64,000 nucleotides of DNA from assembly GCA_015179025.1 (NCBI GenBank), contig WHUX01000069.1:124001-188000 (forward strand), read 5' to 3'. The DNA is from Terfezia claveryi. Lineage: Eukaryota > Ascomycota > Pezizomycetes > Pezizales > Pezizaceae. Every line of letters begins with the position of its first letter. Position 1 is the first letter of the stretch. Shown piece by piece: positions 9,889 through 20,117 of the stretch. Made by a program: the position numbers and the translations under genes. The notes beneath the pieces were generated by a model, which was not told where the DNA came from, did not search any database, and saw only the letters and a list, made by a program, of their open reading frames with translations.

Positions 9889-10280
9889 TTTTTCCGGGTT
9901 ATTATGATATGACACTTTTTGTTCCTACCGGGGACACTGTTTCTACTGGCGAGGGTTCTTACTAGCGAGGGGGGGTTTTTTCACTGGCGAGGGTTTTTAT
10001 TTTTGGTTTCTACTGGCGAGTGGTTTTGTTTATACTGGCGAGCGGTTTTGCAGGCCTCAGTCAGGCCTCTCGGGGTCATCTGGCATATAGCCGGTTAATG
10101 ACAGCATGGGGGCTTTGCATGTTACGATTTTGTATTTACCCTTCTGCTTTTCGCGCGCGGTGGACCTGGCAGATTAACTTGCCTTGTCCTGAATCCACCC
10201 GGGTTTCCGGGTGGCTCTTCATAGTCCCCTTACTGGGACTGAATAAGAGTAACGAGTATTTAAAAAAAAAAAAAAAAAAA
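9462..10280 (+). mobile_element. half-LINE B: 5'-truncated copy
   Basis: 819-bp plus-strand insertion in gypsy-1 Gag with a perfect 14-bp duplication GGGATGTGAAGGGC (9448-9461 and 10281-10294). It starts inside ORF1 (TNTETRTYAEAATS, homologous to half-LINE A), keeps the whole conserved C-terminal domain, the 3' UTR and tail, and ends in poly(A) at 10280. Confidence 0.93.
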
Positions 10281-10294
10281 GGGATGTGAAGGGC

Positions 10295-11100
10295 ATCTGA
10301 GGCCCTCTTCCAGCAGTTTGGCTTGGGGCTGTCGGCTTTGGTGTCGTAATCGTCCCACCATTGTGACGCTGGCCCAGTGAACTTGTTCGAAATCCCCGAG
10401 CACAGTTTCTCGCCTAGCCTGTAATTGCCCTTGCCTTCAGGGGTATTGGCAGCCACATAACTGTATCCCTCCTCTTCATTGCCACTAACAGAGCCACCAT
10501 AGTAAGCGGGTATATCCAATTTGTTGAGAGCATTGCGAATCTGGGTATTGAACAAGGATAGATTCGCCGGCGATCCGTCGAAGTCCTTTACCTCCTTCAG
10601 GACGATGTCCTTAGGCTTGGGAAGCCTCGTAACCATTGCAGGCAGGATGTTATTGTCTTCGTTATCGTGGTCCTCGTTGTGGGCCTCTACTTCGATTGGA
10701 GGTCTTGGGCCTTGTGAACGTAGGACTGTATTCATGGAAGGGGGAAGAGCTTTAATGAACTCTCCGTCTTCAAAGATGATGCCGAAGTCGAGTGGTTCGT
10801 TCTCCTCCTGATAGTGCTCAGGAAAGGCCTCACGCAGGTCCCTAAGAGCCGCACGGAAGGTAGGAGGATCGATAACCTACTCAGCTGGGAAGCCGAGCCC
10901 TGGGATAGGAGAAAGGAGAGTGCAGGGGCTTGGTAAGAGCTCTCTGCAAGTGTAGAAGTCTTGCTTAGTGAAACACAGGCGGAACTCACGGTTGCCCGTC
11001 TGTCCAAACGAGAGTAACGAGAGTGCAAGATCGTTGAAGGTATCCAGATTGCTGGCTGGATTGGGTATCTCGAAGAGATTGAGAAGAGGCTGGTTGATAT
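10295..11100 (-). pseudogene. gypsy-1 Gag N-terminal part
   Basis: Encodes FDINQPLLNLFEIPNP through the capsid-like segment DFDGSPANLSLFNTQIRNAL and TGPASQWWDDYDTK, typical of the retrotrans_gag fold. One in-frame TAG at 10877-10879 (GAG TAG GTT) breaks it; CAG is the likely ancestor. The frame is otherwise continuous until half-LINE B inserted after DALHIP. The start codon is not clear because the region upstream is a repeat leader. Confidence 0.75.
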
Positions 11101-11120
11101 CAAAGCGGGGTACGTAAGAG

Positions 11121-11350
11121 AAAGAGACGAATACGACGCTCACGTTCCTGAGAACTGGTCGAGATAGAGAGAAAGACTGAGAAACGAAGAATACGACGCT
11201 CACGTTCCTGGGAACTGGTCGAGATAGAGAGAAAGACTGAGAAACGAAGAATACGACGCTCACGTTCCTGGGAACTGGTCGAGATAGAGAGAAAGACTGA
11301 GAAATGAAGAATACGACGCTCACGTTCCTGGGAACTGGTCGAGATAGAAA
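11121..11350. repeat. 60-bp leader repeats of gypsy-1
   Basis: Four tandem 60-bp units (core AATACGACGCTCACGTTCCT ... GGTCGAGATAGA), visibly in register at 60-nt spacing. They lie between the primer-binding site and Gag, so they would form part of the 5' leader RNA. Confidence 0.93.
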
Positions 11351-11366
11351 CAAAGACTTGATCCAC

Positions 11367-11389
11367 TTCGAAACACGGGATGGGTGCCA
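11367..11389 (-). other. tRNA primer-binding site of gypsy-1
   Basis: On the plus strand these 23 nt read as a complete tRNA 3' end: T-loop TTCGAAA, T-stem CACGG, acceptor GATGGGT, discriminator G and CCA. A 1-nt spacer separates it from the LTR at 11391. In element orientation this begins TGGCACCC, so minus-strand DNA synthesis would be primed by a tRNA whose 5' acceptor strand is ACCCATC. The isoacceptor was not identified. Confidence 0.85.
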
Positions 11390-11390
11390 C

Positions 11391-11510
11391 TGTGGTGTGA
11401 TGATGTTCTATTCTTCAAAACATACCAGGCATAAGGCCTTCACGAGCGCCAAGGCTCTGATCACACTGACTAATCTAAGCTATATAAGGATGGGGCTAAT
11501 AAGCCCCACA
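11391..11510 (-). repeat. 5' LTR of gypsy-1 (120 bp)
   Basis: Partner of 4744-4863, containing a TATATAAGG box-like stretch at about 11480. It is followed by the target duplication ATCTA and the resumed half-LINE C coding sequence. Confidence 0.93.
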
Positions 11511-11998
11511 ATCTACTTGGCGGGAGAAATCAACCTCAAGGACGGACTCCGCATGGGCAAAAGACTCTTCCGGACCACAGCCTACAACTGGGATGCGTGA
11601 TGGGATACATTTTGGGCGGGACTTCTTCCTTTTCTACTGGTGAGGGGTTATTATGGGATAATTTTGCTCTACAAGCGCGGGGTTTTAATTTTCTTCTACC
11701 TGCGAGTGGTTTGTTAGGGTCGAGGTTATACTTGCGAGGGGTCTTGTTTATCGGATTTCTACTGGCGAGCGGTTTCTAAATTTCTCTTTCTCACCTGCGC
11801 GGGGTTTTTCATATTCACAGGCCGTAAGGCACTCTTTTGTTCTTCGGGGCTCCAGTCAGGGCCCTCGGGCTCATCCGGCACTGCCGGTTAATGACAGCAT
11901 GGGAGTATCCCATTCATGAGTCTCCTTTTTGTTTTGGGTACTTATCAGTTTGCGTGGGTCTGGCAGATTAACTTGCCTCTCCCTTGAATCCACCGGGT
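11511..11998 (+). mobile_element. half-LINE C, end of ORF1 and 3' UTR
   Basis: Resumes the ORF1 domain as IYLAGEINLKDGLRMGKRLF and stops at 11598-11600. The 3' UTR follows with CTGGCGAG motifs, and the shared tail (GGTTAATGACAGCATGGGAG, then CTGGCAGATTAACTTGCC). It is split at 11999 by a solo LTR, continues at 12490-12536, is split again by LINE-1, and ends at 20611-20655. Confidence 0.85.
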
Positions 11999-12489
11999 TA
12001 TTGAAGGTTAATGAGCAGCGGCGAATCACAGATTCAATAAAGAAGACTTCACCACGATCAAGTGGTAGACAATATATGATCACGTATATATAAGTATATA
12101 ACGAATAGATCAAGCGAGAGGTCAAGCGTAGAGGTAGGTCAAGCGTAGAGGTAAGTCAAGCGAAGAGGTTAAGCGAAGAGCTTAAGCAAGTACTTGTAGA
12201 GTAAGTTAATTGAGTTGCTTATCGAGACAAGTATTGCGAGTATCACAGAGATATATAGACATCAGACGCCAGTAACATGAATAGAGAGCAACAGCGATAC
12301 TGTGATGTCATATACAATAGAAAACAAGAATATACCGTGATGTCATGATGTAAAGCGCCTCATGAATCATGTGGCGGCCGGCGTCGTAGTACAAGGTGTA
12401 AGCTTGTTTAGGCGAACGCCAGTAGATCATGTGGCGGCTATTGTAACACAGGGTGTAAGCTGGTACAGGTTAGACGAGTATGTTTAACA
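11999..12489 (-). mobile_element. solo LTR (491 bp), copia-like
   Basis: Insertion in the half-LINE C tail flanked by the 5-bp duplication CGGGT (11994-11998 and 12490-12494). In minus orientation it starts TGTTAAACATACTCG and ends TTCAATA, a start similar to the copia A LTR. It has internal GGTCAAGCGTAGAGG-type repeats and no coding. Most likely an LTR-LTR recombination product of an unlisted family. Confidence 0.72.
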
Positions 12490-12536
12490 CGGGTTTCCGC
12501 GTGGCTCCTCATGGCCCCCCCTAACGGGGCCGCATA
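12490..12536 (+). mobile_element. half-LINE C tail segment between solo LTR and LINE-1
   Basis: Type-2 tail (CCGCGTGGCTCCTCATGG ... CTAACGGGGCCGCATA). The last 14 bases AACGGGGCCGCATA are duplicated at 20611-20624 after the LINE-1 poly(A). Confidence 0.85.
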
Positions 12537-13112
12537 CGAGCCATCAACAACCTTCAAAACGCATACGACACACGACGGATCTGTCCGTATCTTAGCACAC
12601 ATAAGACCCCGGACATCAAAACAAGTTCATGAGAAAGAGCTCTAGGCCGAGCACACGACATCCCAGTTTCTTACTCCCAAGTCCTCATCTTTATATCTTC
12701 CCCCGTCTTTGAAGTTTGCAAAACTCGAGATATCCTGCAATTCTTCTGGCCCACACCGTATCGTGTGCGTGCCACGTAGACGACAGAATTCACCAAATCA
12801 CACCATCAAAGGCCAATCAGGGAAAAGATAACTCCCACACCAGGCCCGAGCCAATAAGATACATTAGCAACACACCATCTTGCCTAGCTGACAGTCAAGC
12901 CCCCGTCAACGTCATAACCCCACACTATCCCGCCTAGCTCACGTCGTCACAAGTCACTATATCCCGCCGTCATAAGCTGATACGTCCCGTCACAACATCT
13001 CCGATACGCCCCACTATACACTGTCACCTATACACTGTCACCTATACACCGTCACCTGACCTGACTAAACTATACCAGGCTATCAGGGTATAGTTTCGAC
13101 CCCCGTCACAAC
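12537..13112 (+). promoter_or_regulatory. LINE-1 5' UTR and presumed internal promoter region
   Basis: 576 nt without a long ORF, presumed to hold the internal promoter that such elements need (inference; no specific box recognised). It contains three 14-bp tandem repeats TATACACTGTCACC (13015-13056) and an inverted pair AAACTATACC / GGTATAGTTT (13067-13076 and 13087-13096) just 16 nt before the ORF1 start. Confidence 0.55.
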
Positions 13113-16100
13113 ATGGCTTCAAGGCGCATGTTTCACCCAGTCACGCCTGGCTGGAAGGACAGCGGACGCCTAGTGGTTATAATCCATGGTACAGCATACA
13201 GAACCCTGAACAGCTACAGCACATTCTCAGCGGCCGCGATCCCAAAAGATCGGTTAGAACGCGCGATAGCCAAAGGACACCAAATGTTGGAGACGAACCC
13301 AAGGAACCTCCTAGACTTCATCAAGGAAGGGTCAGAGGACGAAATCTATGGGGCTCTCTTTAACCCTGAAGCCGCTGTGCTCTCACTCGACCCGGTAGAG
13401 GAACAAATATTTGAATCAGTTACCATGAAAACCCATCCGGGCCTATCCCTAACCATCCGGGACTCACAAGAGCCAGAGGACTCAGACTCTGACATAAGCT
13501 CCAACAACACAGTCACCCCACGAGACTGCTCCCGACACATATCCCCCACCACACCAATGGAAGACGCAACCGGACTCGGATTTGACGAAATACCGGACTC
13601 ACAATCTTCAGGAGGATCCGAAGACGAGCTGATGAGCACGGAAGAGACCGCTAAGGATGATAGGGACACAGAGACAGTCTTCCAGGACTGTCAGGAGCCA
13701 GAGGACACCCCAACCCTCCCCCCCTTCCATGAGTTCGGAAAGGAAACAATAGACGAGACTATGAGCCAGTATGACTCGACCAAGGACTGGGACAGCAAAT
13801 CAGCTCTAGAGGGAGACCGCTTCGACCAAATGGAAATCGTGGTCAAGAAGTCGATGAGCGACATATCTAATAGGGTTTCAGAGTTAGCAGAGATAAGCAA
13901 GGGAGAGAGAGAAAGGACGGAAGCTCACAGCATAGTCTTAGTCCAAATTGCAAACGAGGTATCAAACCACTGTGAGACACAGAGGATGGAGACTAAGGAA
14001 GGCCTCCGAAACATTGCCACCACACAAGAGGAAACCATCAAGGTATACGAGGAGCTGGGAAGAACATTCAACGTTCACATGAGAGCCCAAGGTACGGAGC
14101 TGACTCTCATTCAAGACCGACTCATGGCAGGCCTCAACATGGTGATAGCAGCGATTAGGGAGGAGGGAGTAGCGTCCAGGGCAAAAGACTCGGAAGACAG
14201 ACTCAGAATATATGAGGCTATAGGGGAGCTGCACAAGGACATCGACATCATCAAAAGGACAATCGAAACGTCTAAGCTGCACCCATACCAGGCTGGCCGG
14301 CTTCCTTCAGCCTTCGGAAGCCGCTCGATATCTCCACTTCCATCATCCTCAATAACTCCTAAGTCCTCGTCCCCTGACTGGTCTCATCCACCAGGACTTA
14401 CACTCCAAACGGAGGCTAGACCCTGGCCACACCCACACGTCAGACAACCATCTAGAGACGAAATAATCAACCTCATCACTCCCTCCCCAGCAACTACAGA
14501 AGGTTCAGTGGCTATAACCTTTGGAAGCTGTTCGATTTCACCAGTTCCATCATCCCCAACACCACCACCCGCCCCAGAGACGGCAGAAGCTACCTCGGAG
14601 GTTATAGACCTCAGCAACATTCGAGACACTCCCAGCCCCACCCCACCCCCATCAGCTCTCCATTTCCCCGCCGGCACCATCTCAGCACCCCCAAAGGAGG
14701 ACTCAGCAATGTCAGGCAACGTCATCGTCTGCAACAAAGGAACGATGAACCCTCCTCTTGACTGCAGTAAGTACCACCACAACGGCCCCATACCGGAATG
14801 CGGAGGGGCTAAGGTCCCGCCAACAGAACGCGGAGGGGACAAGGACACACCAACAACTCAAGGTAGTGCAAAGGTACCACTCACGAAAACTGCTCAATCT
14901 GCTCCGTCCCCTCCTCCACCCCCTTCTCAAGCGGCCCCAGCCACAAAAACTCCGACTCCCGTGGCTCCCAGGAATGCTGTAGGCTCTCGTGCCGCGGTCA
15001 TTCCAGCAGTCCCCGAGATCTCGATTCCAGCGACTACGCAGAACAGACCCATTGCCAGAAACTGGCCCGACAGCATTATGGGGGACAGCACTGACACCTG
15101 CAAGAACGGCAAAGGGACAGAAGACTCAATGCACGCCACAAAGGGAGGCGCCACTACCACAAAAAGTATTGTGAAAGGCCTAAGCAGTCAACGACAACTG
15201 CAGATAGAGGAAATGTGGGTCCGGAAGAAAGCTAAGTGTGCAAAGAACCCCCTCCTCCCTCCAGCTACCAAACAGGATGCCACGGCCCTCAGAGGAGGCG
15301 GCGGTTTCACGGGCGCTCAACAGATGAGGAGGAAGGGTGCCCCTCCTCCAGCAACCAGCTCTCCCCCTCCAGCAACCAGCCCTTCCACCCCGACTCTGGC
15401 TACTAGTCCAAACAATAACCCCGTTGGGATGCAGGCAAGCCCCTTGCCTCGCCCCCTGAGAAAAGAGAAGACCTTGACACCTGCCACCTGTCCAAACAAC
15501 AACCCCCTCGGAAAGCAGGCAAGCCCTTCGCCTCACCCCCTGAGAAAAGAGAAGCAAACGACGGTCACAGATAAAGAAACGTTCCCGGGTTTTTTCAGCC
15601 GCGGTCCCACAAATACCAGAGATATCACCAGAGTCAATTCAGCCACAACTACTCAAATTCTGGTCACAGGATGCCCGTCCAGACCAGGCAGAGGCAAAGA
15701 GTGGGAACAAGCTTTCCTTAACTCCTTCAATGTCAGAAGGGAGCGCCTAGCCCCAGAAATAAGCTTCAAAGCGATCTCGGTCTCAGCAGCACAGTCCTAT
15801 CCTAGCGAGCGAATCATCATCCTACAACACCCCCCCGAATTATACAAAGGGAAAATCCTCTCGGCAGTAGCTAAAGTCAGAGACGAGATCTTCAACACAG
15901 AACCATCCCACCCAAGCAACGTCATAGTCTCTATCCTGACAGATACCATAGAACTGGTAGCTCCAGGACTTCAAGGTATCCGCGGCGAAAGAGCATGGGA
16001 CAGGGCCAACAGCATCTGTAAGGACCTAGAGTTAACACCTTCCGCAAGGCCTGCAAAATGGTTAGTCCGTGGAAGAGGAGATGGATATGAAGGCAAAAGC

Positions 16101-16421
16101 TGCAGCCTCCGTTTCTCAGTCACCTCATCCTCCCTTAAAGCTCTGAACTCCCCCTTCCCTATCGTACACAAGCAGTCCAAGATCTTCCTCTACCAACGTA
16201 TCAAGGATAAGGCCTTCTATGTCGACGAATGTGGTGGCAATCATATGGACCCTCGCCCTTCCCACTCTCCAGCTCCAGTCCCACGCTGGCAACCACGCCC
16301 CGAAGAGATCACTTGTAACTACTGCCGACAACCTGGCCATGCTATCGAATTATGCCAGAAACGCATCCAAAAAGCCCTTAGGGACTCCACACGAGACATT
16401 AATACAACTTCCAATGAATAG
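13113..16421 (+). CDS. LINE-1 ORF1, gag-like RNA-binding protein
   Basis: 1102 residues, intact. Acidic N-terminal half with a predicted helical/coiled region (about 235-385, KDWDSKSALEGDRFDQMEIV onward), a long Pro/Ser/Thr-rich disordered middle (about 390-800), then a conserved C-terminal part (ITRVNSATTTQILVTGCPS to about 1040). A CCHC knuckle CNYCRQPGHAIELC lies close to the end (about 1070). It would package LINE RNA into RNP; the knuckle binds nucleic acid (family knowledge). The start is the first ATG after the repeat-rich leader. It ends TAG at 16419-16421; an ATG at 16414-16416 overlaps this end. It differs from half-LINE ORF1, which lacks the knuckle. Confidence 0.87.
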   Translation: MASRRMFHPVTPGWKDSGRLVVIIHGTAYRTLNSYSTFSAAAIPKDRLERAIAKGHQMLETNPRNLLDFIKEGSEDEIYGALFNPEAAVLSLDPVEEQIFESVTMKTHPGLSLTIRDSQEPEDSDSDISSNNTVTPRDCSRHISPTTPMEDATGLGFDEIPDSQSSGGSEDELMSTEETAKDDRDTETVFQDCQEPEDTPTLPPFHEFGKETIDETMSQYDSTKDWDSKSALEGDRFDQMEIVVKKSMSDISNRVSELAEISKGERERTEAHSIVLVQIANEVSNHCETQRMETKEGLRNIATTQEETIKVYEELGRTFNVHMRAQGTELTLIQDRLMAGLNMVIAAIREEGVASRAKDSEDRLRIYEAIGELHKDIDIIKRTIETSKLHPYQAGRLPSAFGSRSISPLPSSSITPKSSSPDWSHPPGLTLQTEARPWPHPHVRQPSRDEIINLITPSPATTEGSVAITFGSCSISPVPSSPTPPPAPETAEATSEVIDLSNIRDTPSPTPPPSALHFPAGTISAPPKEDSAMSGNVIVCNKGTMNPPLDCSKYHHNGPIPECGGAKVPPTERGGDKDTPTTQGSAKVPLTKTAQSAPSPPPPPSQAAPATKTPTPVAPRNAVGSRAAVIPAVPEISIPATTQNRPIARNWPDSIMGDSTDTCKNGKGTEDSMHATKGGATTTKSIVKGLSSQRQLQIEEMWVRKKAKCAKNPLLPPATKQDATALRGGGGFTGAQQMRRKGAPPPATSSPPPATSPSTPTLATSPNNNPVGMQASPLPRPLRKEKTLTPATCPNNNPLGKQASPSPHPLRKEKQTTVTDKETFPGFFSRGPTNTRDITRVNSATTTQILVTGCPSRPGRGKEWEQAFLNSFNVRRERLAPEISFKAISVSAAQSYPSERIIILQHPPELYKGKILSAVAKVRDEIFNTEPSHPSNVIVSILTDTIELVAPGLQGIRGERAWDRANSICKDLELTPSARPAKWLVRGRGDGYEGKSCSLRFSVTSSSLKALNSPFPIVHKQSKIFLYQRIKDKAFYVDECGGNHMDPRPSHSPAPVPRWQPRPEEITCNYCRQPGHAIELCQKRIQKALRDSTRDINTTSNE

Positions 16422-19400
16422 AAAGGATGTCGATATAAAGAAATTAAGGAGGGAAGGAGAAGAGCTAGCAAGAAAAGTGAAGCAGAGGCGAGAAGGAGGG
16501 AAAAAGGGGTAAGAGGAGGACCAGGAAGGTTAAGCAGGCTAGGGATAGCGTATTGCAACGCTAATCGGTCAGACAACAATACACACCAGATTCTAGAGGC
16601 ATGTAAGTCCCTAGATGTCGTATTCATCGGAGAGCCTAAAATCTTCACAATCAACAACACACTAGGCACAGTCAATCATCCAGCTTTCCGGAGGGTTTTC
16701 CCATTATCTCAGAACAGCAAAGTTGTCGCATATGTCAGCCTCCGCCACCCCAAAGCCAGATCGACAACAAACTAGAGCCATAATATCACTAGGGTCTCTC
16801 TAGGCATTACTAACATTACTGGAGTATACTTGCGTGGTAAAGACCCACTTGAATACCTTTCTGACGACCTCAACAGTATATGCTGTTGGAACCGCGCTAT
16901 CATCTTAGGAGATTTCAACGCTCACCACATAGCCTGGAGTCAGGCTAATAGCCCCAGAGGCAATATCGTACAGTCTTGGAGCGAAACTAACAGGCTCACC
17001 CAACACACCCCATATAATAGCGTTACTTTTCGCAGACAAAACCATGAGTCACTTCTAGACCTGGTTTTCACCAACACCAACTTCAGCTGGACCCCCCACC
17101 CCAGCCTCAATCTCAGCTGGGCAGGATCGGACCCCTGTATCATTGCCGGATTTACGCAAGCCCAGATCCCAACTACCCATACTTACACCACCCCAAACTG
17201 GACTGAATGGGAGGACTACATTGAACACAACCCGCAATTCCTCCCGGCTCACTTTGGCGAAGCTTACGAACACCTAGTCCAGCTAACTAAGGCCTTTTCA
17301 ATCACCAAGTCAACGTCTATCCGCAGCAAAAAGTGGTGGGATGAAGAACTCTCGGCCCAGTTATACATAACACACCATGCCACAGTAGAACATTACCAAA
17401 AGGAGTCTGAGCTCCTCAAGAAAATGGTTCGGAGGAAAAAGAGAGCATGCTGGGCAAAGTTTCTTAAAGAACAAGGCGACCGCCACCCGTGGGATATCGT
17501 TCGTATCGCCAAAGACCCCTTCCGCACGGCCACTACATGCAACGATATCAAGGATCAGGGGGGAAATACTTGGAGCTCGGATATAGACAAGAGCGAAGCC
17601 TTCCTTTCACATAACTTCATTAGACACCCTACTCCCACCTCCTCCTGGCCAATAATTGCCCGCAGTCCAACCAAATATCAAGCGGCAGAAGCAGTTAATA
17701 TCCAATCGATATATAAAGCCCTCTCCAGAACAAAGAACAATTCGGCACCAGGCCCAGACAGAATCTCTTATCGTCTCCTCAAGTTATTAAAAGATACCCA
17801 TCTAGGCCAGTATGTCTTAAACGACATAGCTAGATGTCTAGAAGGAGTCTCCATCCCAGATTCATGGCGTGAACTAACCTGCGTCATAATACCTAAGCTA
17901 CAGAAAGACCACAGTCTAGTCAAAGGCTGGAGACCCATAGTACTCCTCAACTATATCTGCAAATTGGGGGAGAAAGTTATCGCAGACGCACTCCAGTCCT
18001 CCTTTCTCTTCCATAACTTACAGTATGGATCCAGAAAAAACAGGTCGGCTACAGACAGCATGATGATTACGACAAGCCTAATTCAAAGAAGTATGGAAAC
18101 AGGGCACCAGGCAACCCTTCTCGGAAAAGATATAGTTTCAGCCTTCAACAATGTACGTACAGAAGGCGTCATTGCAGAACTCAAGAAAAGGGCAAATACT
18201 AGGAATCTTATACCCTTCGTAAGAAGGTTTTTAGCACCAAGATCATTCGACCTCGTCTGGGACAACCTGGTCAGAGGGCAGGGCACTATGGACGAAGGAA
18301 CTCCACAGGGGAGTCCCCTCAGTCCAGTGATCTTCCTGATCTACCTGTCCAGAACCCTCCACAAAGCCGACATTTTATGCAAAAAAGCCACAAGCACGAT
18401 AAGACACAGCAGCTGTCTTACTCCTCTCAAAGCCCCACAAATCTAAATACATCTCTTCAGCTATGCGGACGATGTTAACCCCCTCATCCTAACATCCCTT
18501 CTACGCAAAGCACATGATAGGGTAGTAACGAATGTGGACAGAATACTAGAAGAGGTGGCAGAAGCAGACAACCTACAATAGGATAAGACCAAGAACTCCC
18601 GCTTGGACTTTGGACCCTCTCGAAAACTAGGACACATAACTACACTAGGCATCATCATCGACAATAAGCTCAACTTCAAGCGACACATAGAGGCTCGAAC
18701 GGAGAAGGCAGAAAGAGCTCTAGCAGTTCTCCAATATCTAGGGAATAGCAATGGAGGAGTCTCCCCACGCAGCCTCCGCGCCATGCTCACTGGTCTCATC
18801 AGACCTATATTCCTATGGGGAGCCGAACTGTGGTACAAAACAGGCCCCCCCACCTCACCAGACCTGCATCTGGCCAGATAAGAACAACTGGAATACAAAG
18901 CTTTAAGAAAGATCTGTGGAGTATATCATGGCAGTTCACATGAAAAGCTGGGCCTAATTGCTAACGTCGAACCTTTAGTGGACAAGCTCCATGATATGGC
19001 AGCGCAGTGGGCAGCCCGTGCCATCCGCACAGGCAACCAAGACATCAGGGACATCCTCTCCTCGTCTTCTCCCTCCAATGACCCCATCACCTCAGCCTTC
19101 CATATCGCCTCCCCCTCCTTCACCCTTCCCCCTCTACCCCTAAGCCTTAGCTTCGGGAACGCAAACCCCCCCCATGATCATGGCCTCAGACTCGGTCTAG
19201 CATTACAGATCCTATTCGAACCATCAAACATACACTCTAAAGACAAGCTAAGGTGGGCAGTGAAGCTCGAGGAACTCTCAGAAGGAGGTTAGACACTCTG
19301 CTATACTGATGGCACAGGAAGAGGAGGACACCACGCTTCGGCATTTTACTCAGAGGATAACCAGGGGAACCCTCCAGTCTCAAGTTATTCTTACCTTGGG

Positions 19401-20117
19401 ACAGAATCCACAGTTGCTGATGCCGAACGCCAAGCGATAGCACTCGCACTCCAAGCTCACAAGGACACTCCTATGATACACCTCCTATCCGATTCTGCAG
19501 CTGCTATATCCTCTATAGTCAACCTCTCCCTCAGAACACAGCCACCCAGAAGCGGGATAGAGTCTAACCTTATAGCACTCCTGATCGAACGCGACAGCAA
19601 CCACTATGATACCGCCATCTCGTGGCTTCGCTCACACATTGGTATCAGAGGCAATGAGGAAGCAGATAAGCTAGCCACCTTCAGCTCGTCCCTAGGACAG
19701 GTCAAGGTACAAGAATCACTCGTCACAGAAGGAGGTATCAGACAACTTTCCAAAGCCAAGCGAGCAGCAGTACGCACCAGCCCCGGTTTCGGGATTCAGA
19801 GGTCAGAATGGAACCGCCATGCTCTGTCCACATATACGTGGTGCAGGACAGAGAAAGGACCTCAGAAGTCATGGCTCTCCCGTCTGGGCAAAGCAACATC
19901 AAGCGCTTGCCCCTGCGGACATCACATACAGGATGGTCGGCACCTGGTCTTTGTCTGCCCCCATTTCCATGATCAGAGACAGGCCCTAGGAAGTATAAAG
20001 GATTAGGAAGATCTCGATCGCTCGATTTGGATCCGAGAGAAGGAGGGAGAAGACTGGGATGCAGTGGAAGCCTTCTTCAGCTTCCTCTATAAGAAAATGG
20101 TAGGAAGAGGCGCATAG
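16414..20117 (+). pseudogene. LINE-1 ORF2: endonuclease, reverse transcriptase, RNase H
   Basis: From 16422 to TAG 20115-20117 the coding frame (same frame as ORF1) has no visible indel but six in-frame stops: 16773, 18444, 18579, 18879, 19290, 20004. Domains: AP-type endonuclease (IAYCNANRSDN, GEPKIF, GDFNAHHIAWS near 16909, SDPCII); RT (GPDRISYRLLK near 17752, GWRPIVLLNY, DIVSAFNNV, GTPQGSPLSP, SYADDV near 18460); RNase H (CYTDGTGRG, DAERQAI, LLSDSAAA, GNEEADKL); terminal zinc motif CPCGHHIQDGRHLVFVC. At 18879, 19290 and 20004 LINE-2 has CAA, TGG and TGG, so these stops are C-to-T or G-to-A in CpA/TpG context. The copy is dead. Confidence 0.9.

Larger units (their letters stand above)
4744..11510 (-). 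mobile_element. gypsy-1: short-LTR, gag-protease LTR retrotransposon
   Basis: Complete minus-strand element bounded by 120-bp LTRs (4744-4863 and 11391-11510) that start TGTGG and end CCACA, with target duplication ATCTA on both sides. Inside the 5' LTR lie a tRNA-type primer-binding site (11367-11389) and, at the other end, a polypurine tract (4864-4876). Without its two nested half-LINEs (6877-8743 and 9462-10280) the element is only about 4 kb and shows Gag, zinc knuckles and a retropepsin. I found no reverse transcriptase or RNase H. It should therefore depend on another element for copying. Confidence 0.88.

Noticed and set aside
11367..11389. tRNA gene fragment
   Set aside because: It includes the post-transcriptional CCA and abuts an LTR by 1 nt, so it is a primer-binding site, not a gene.
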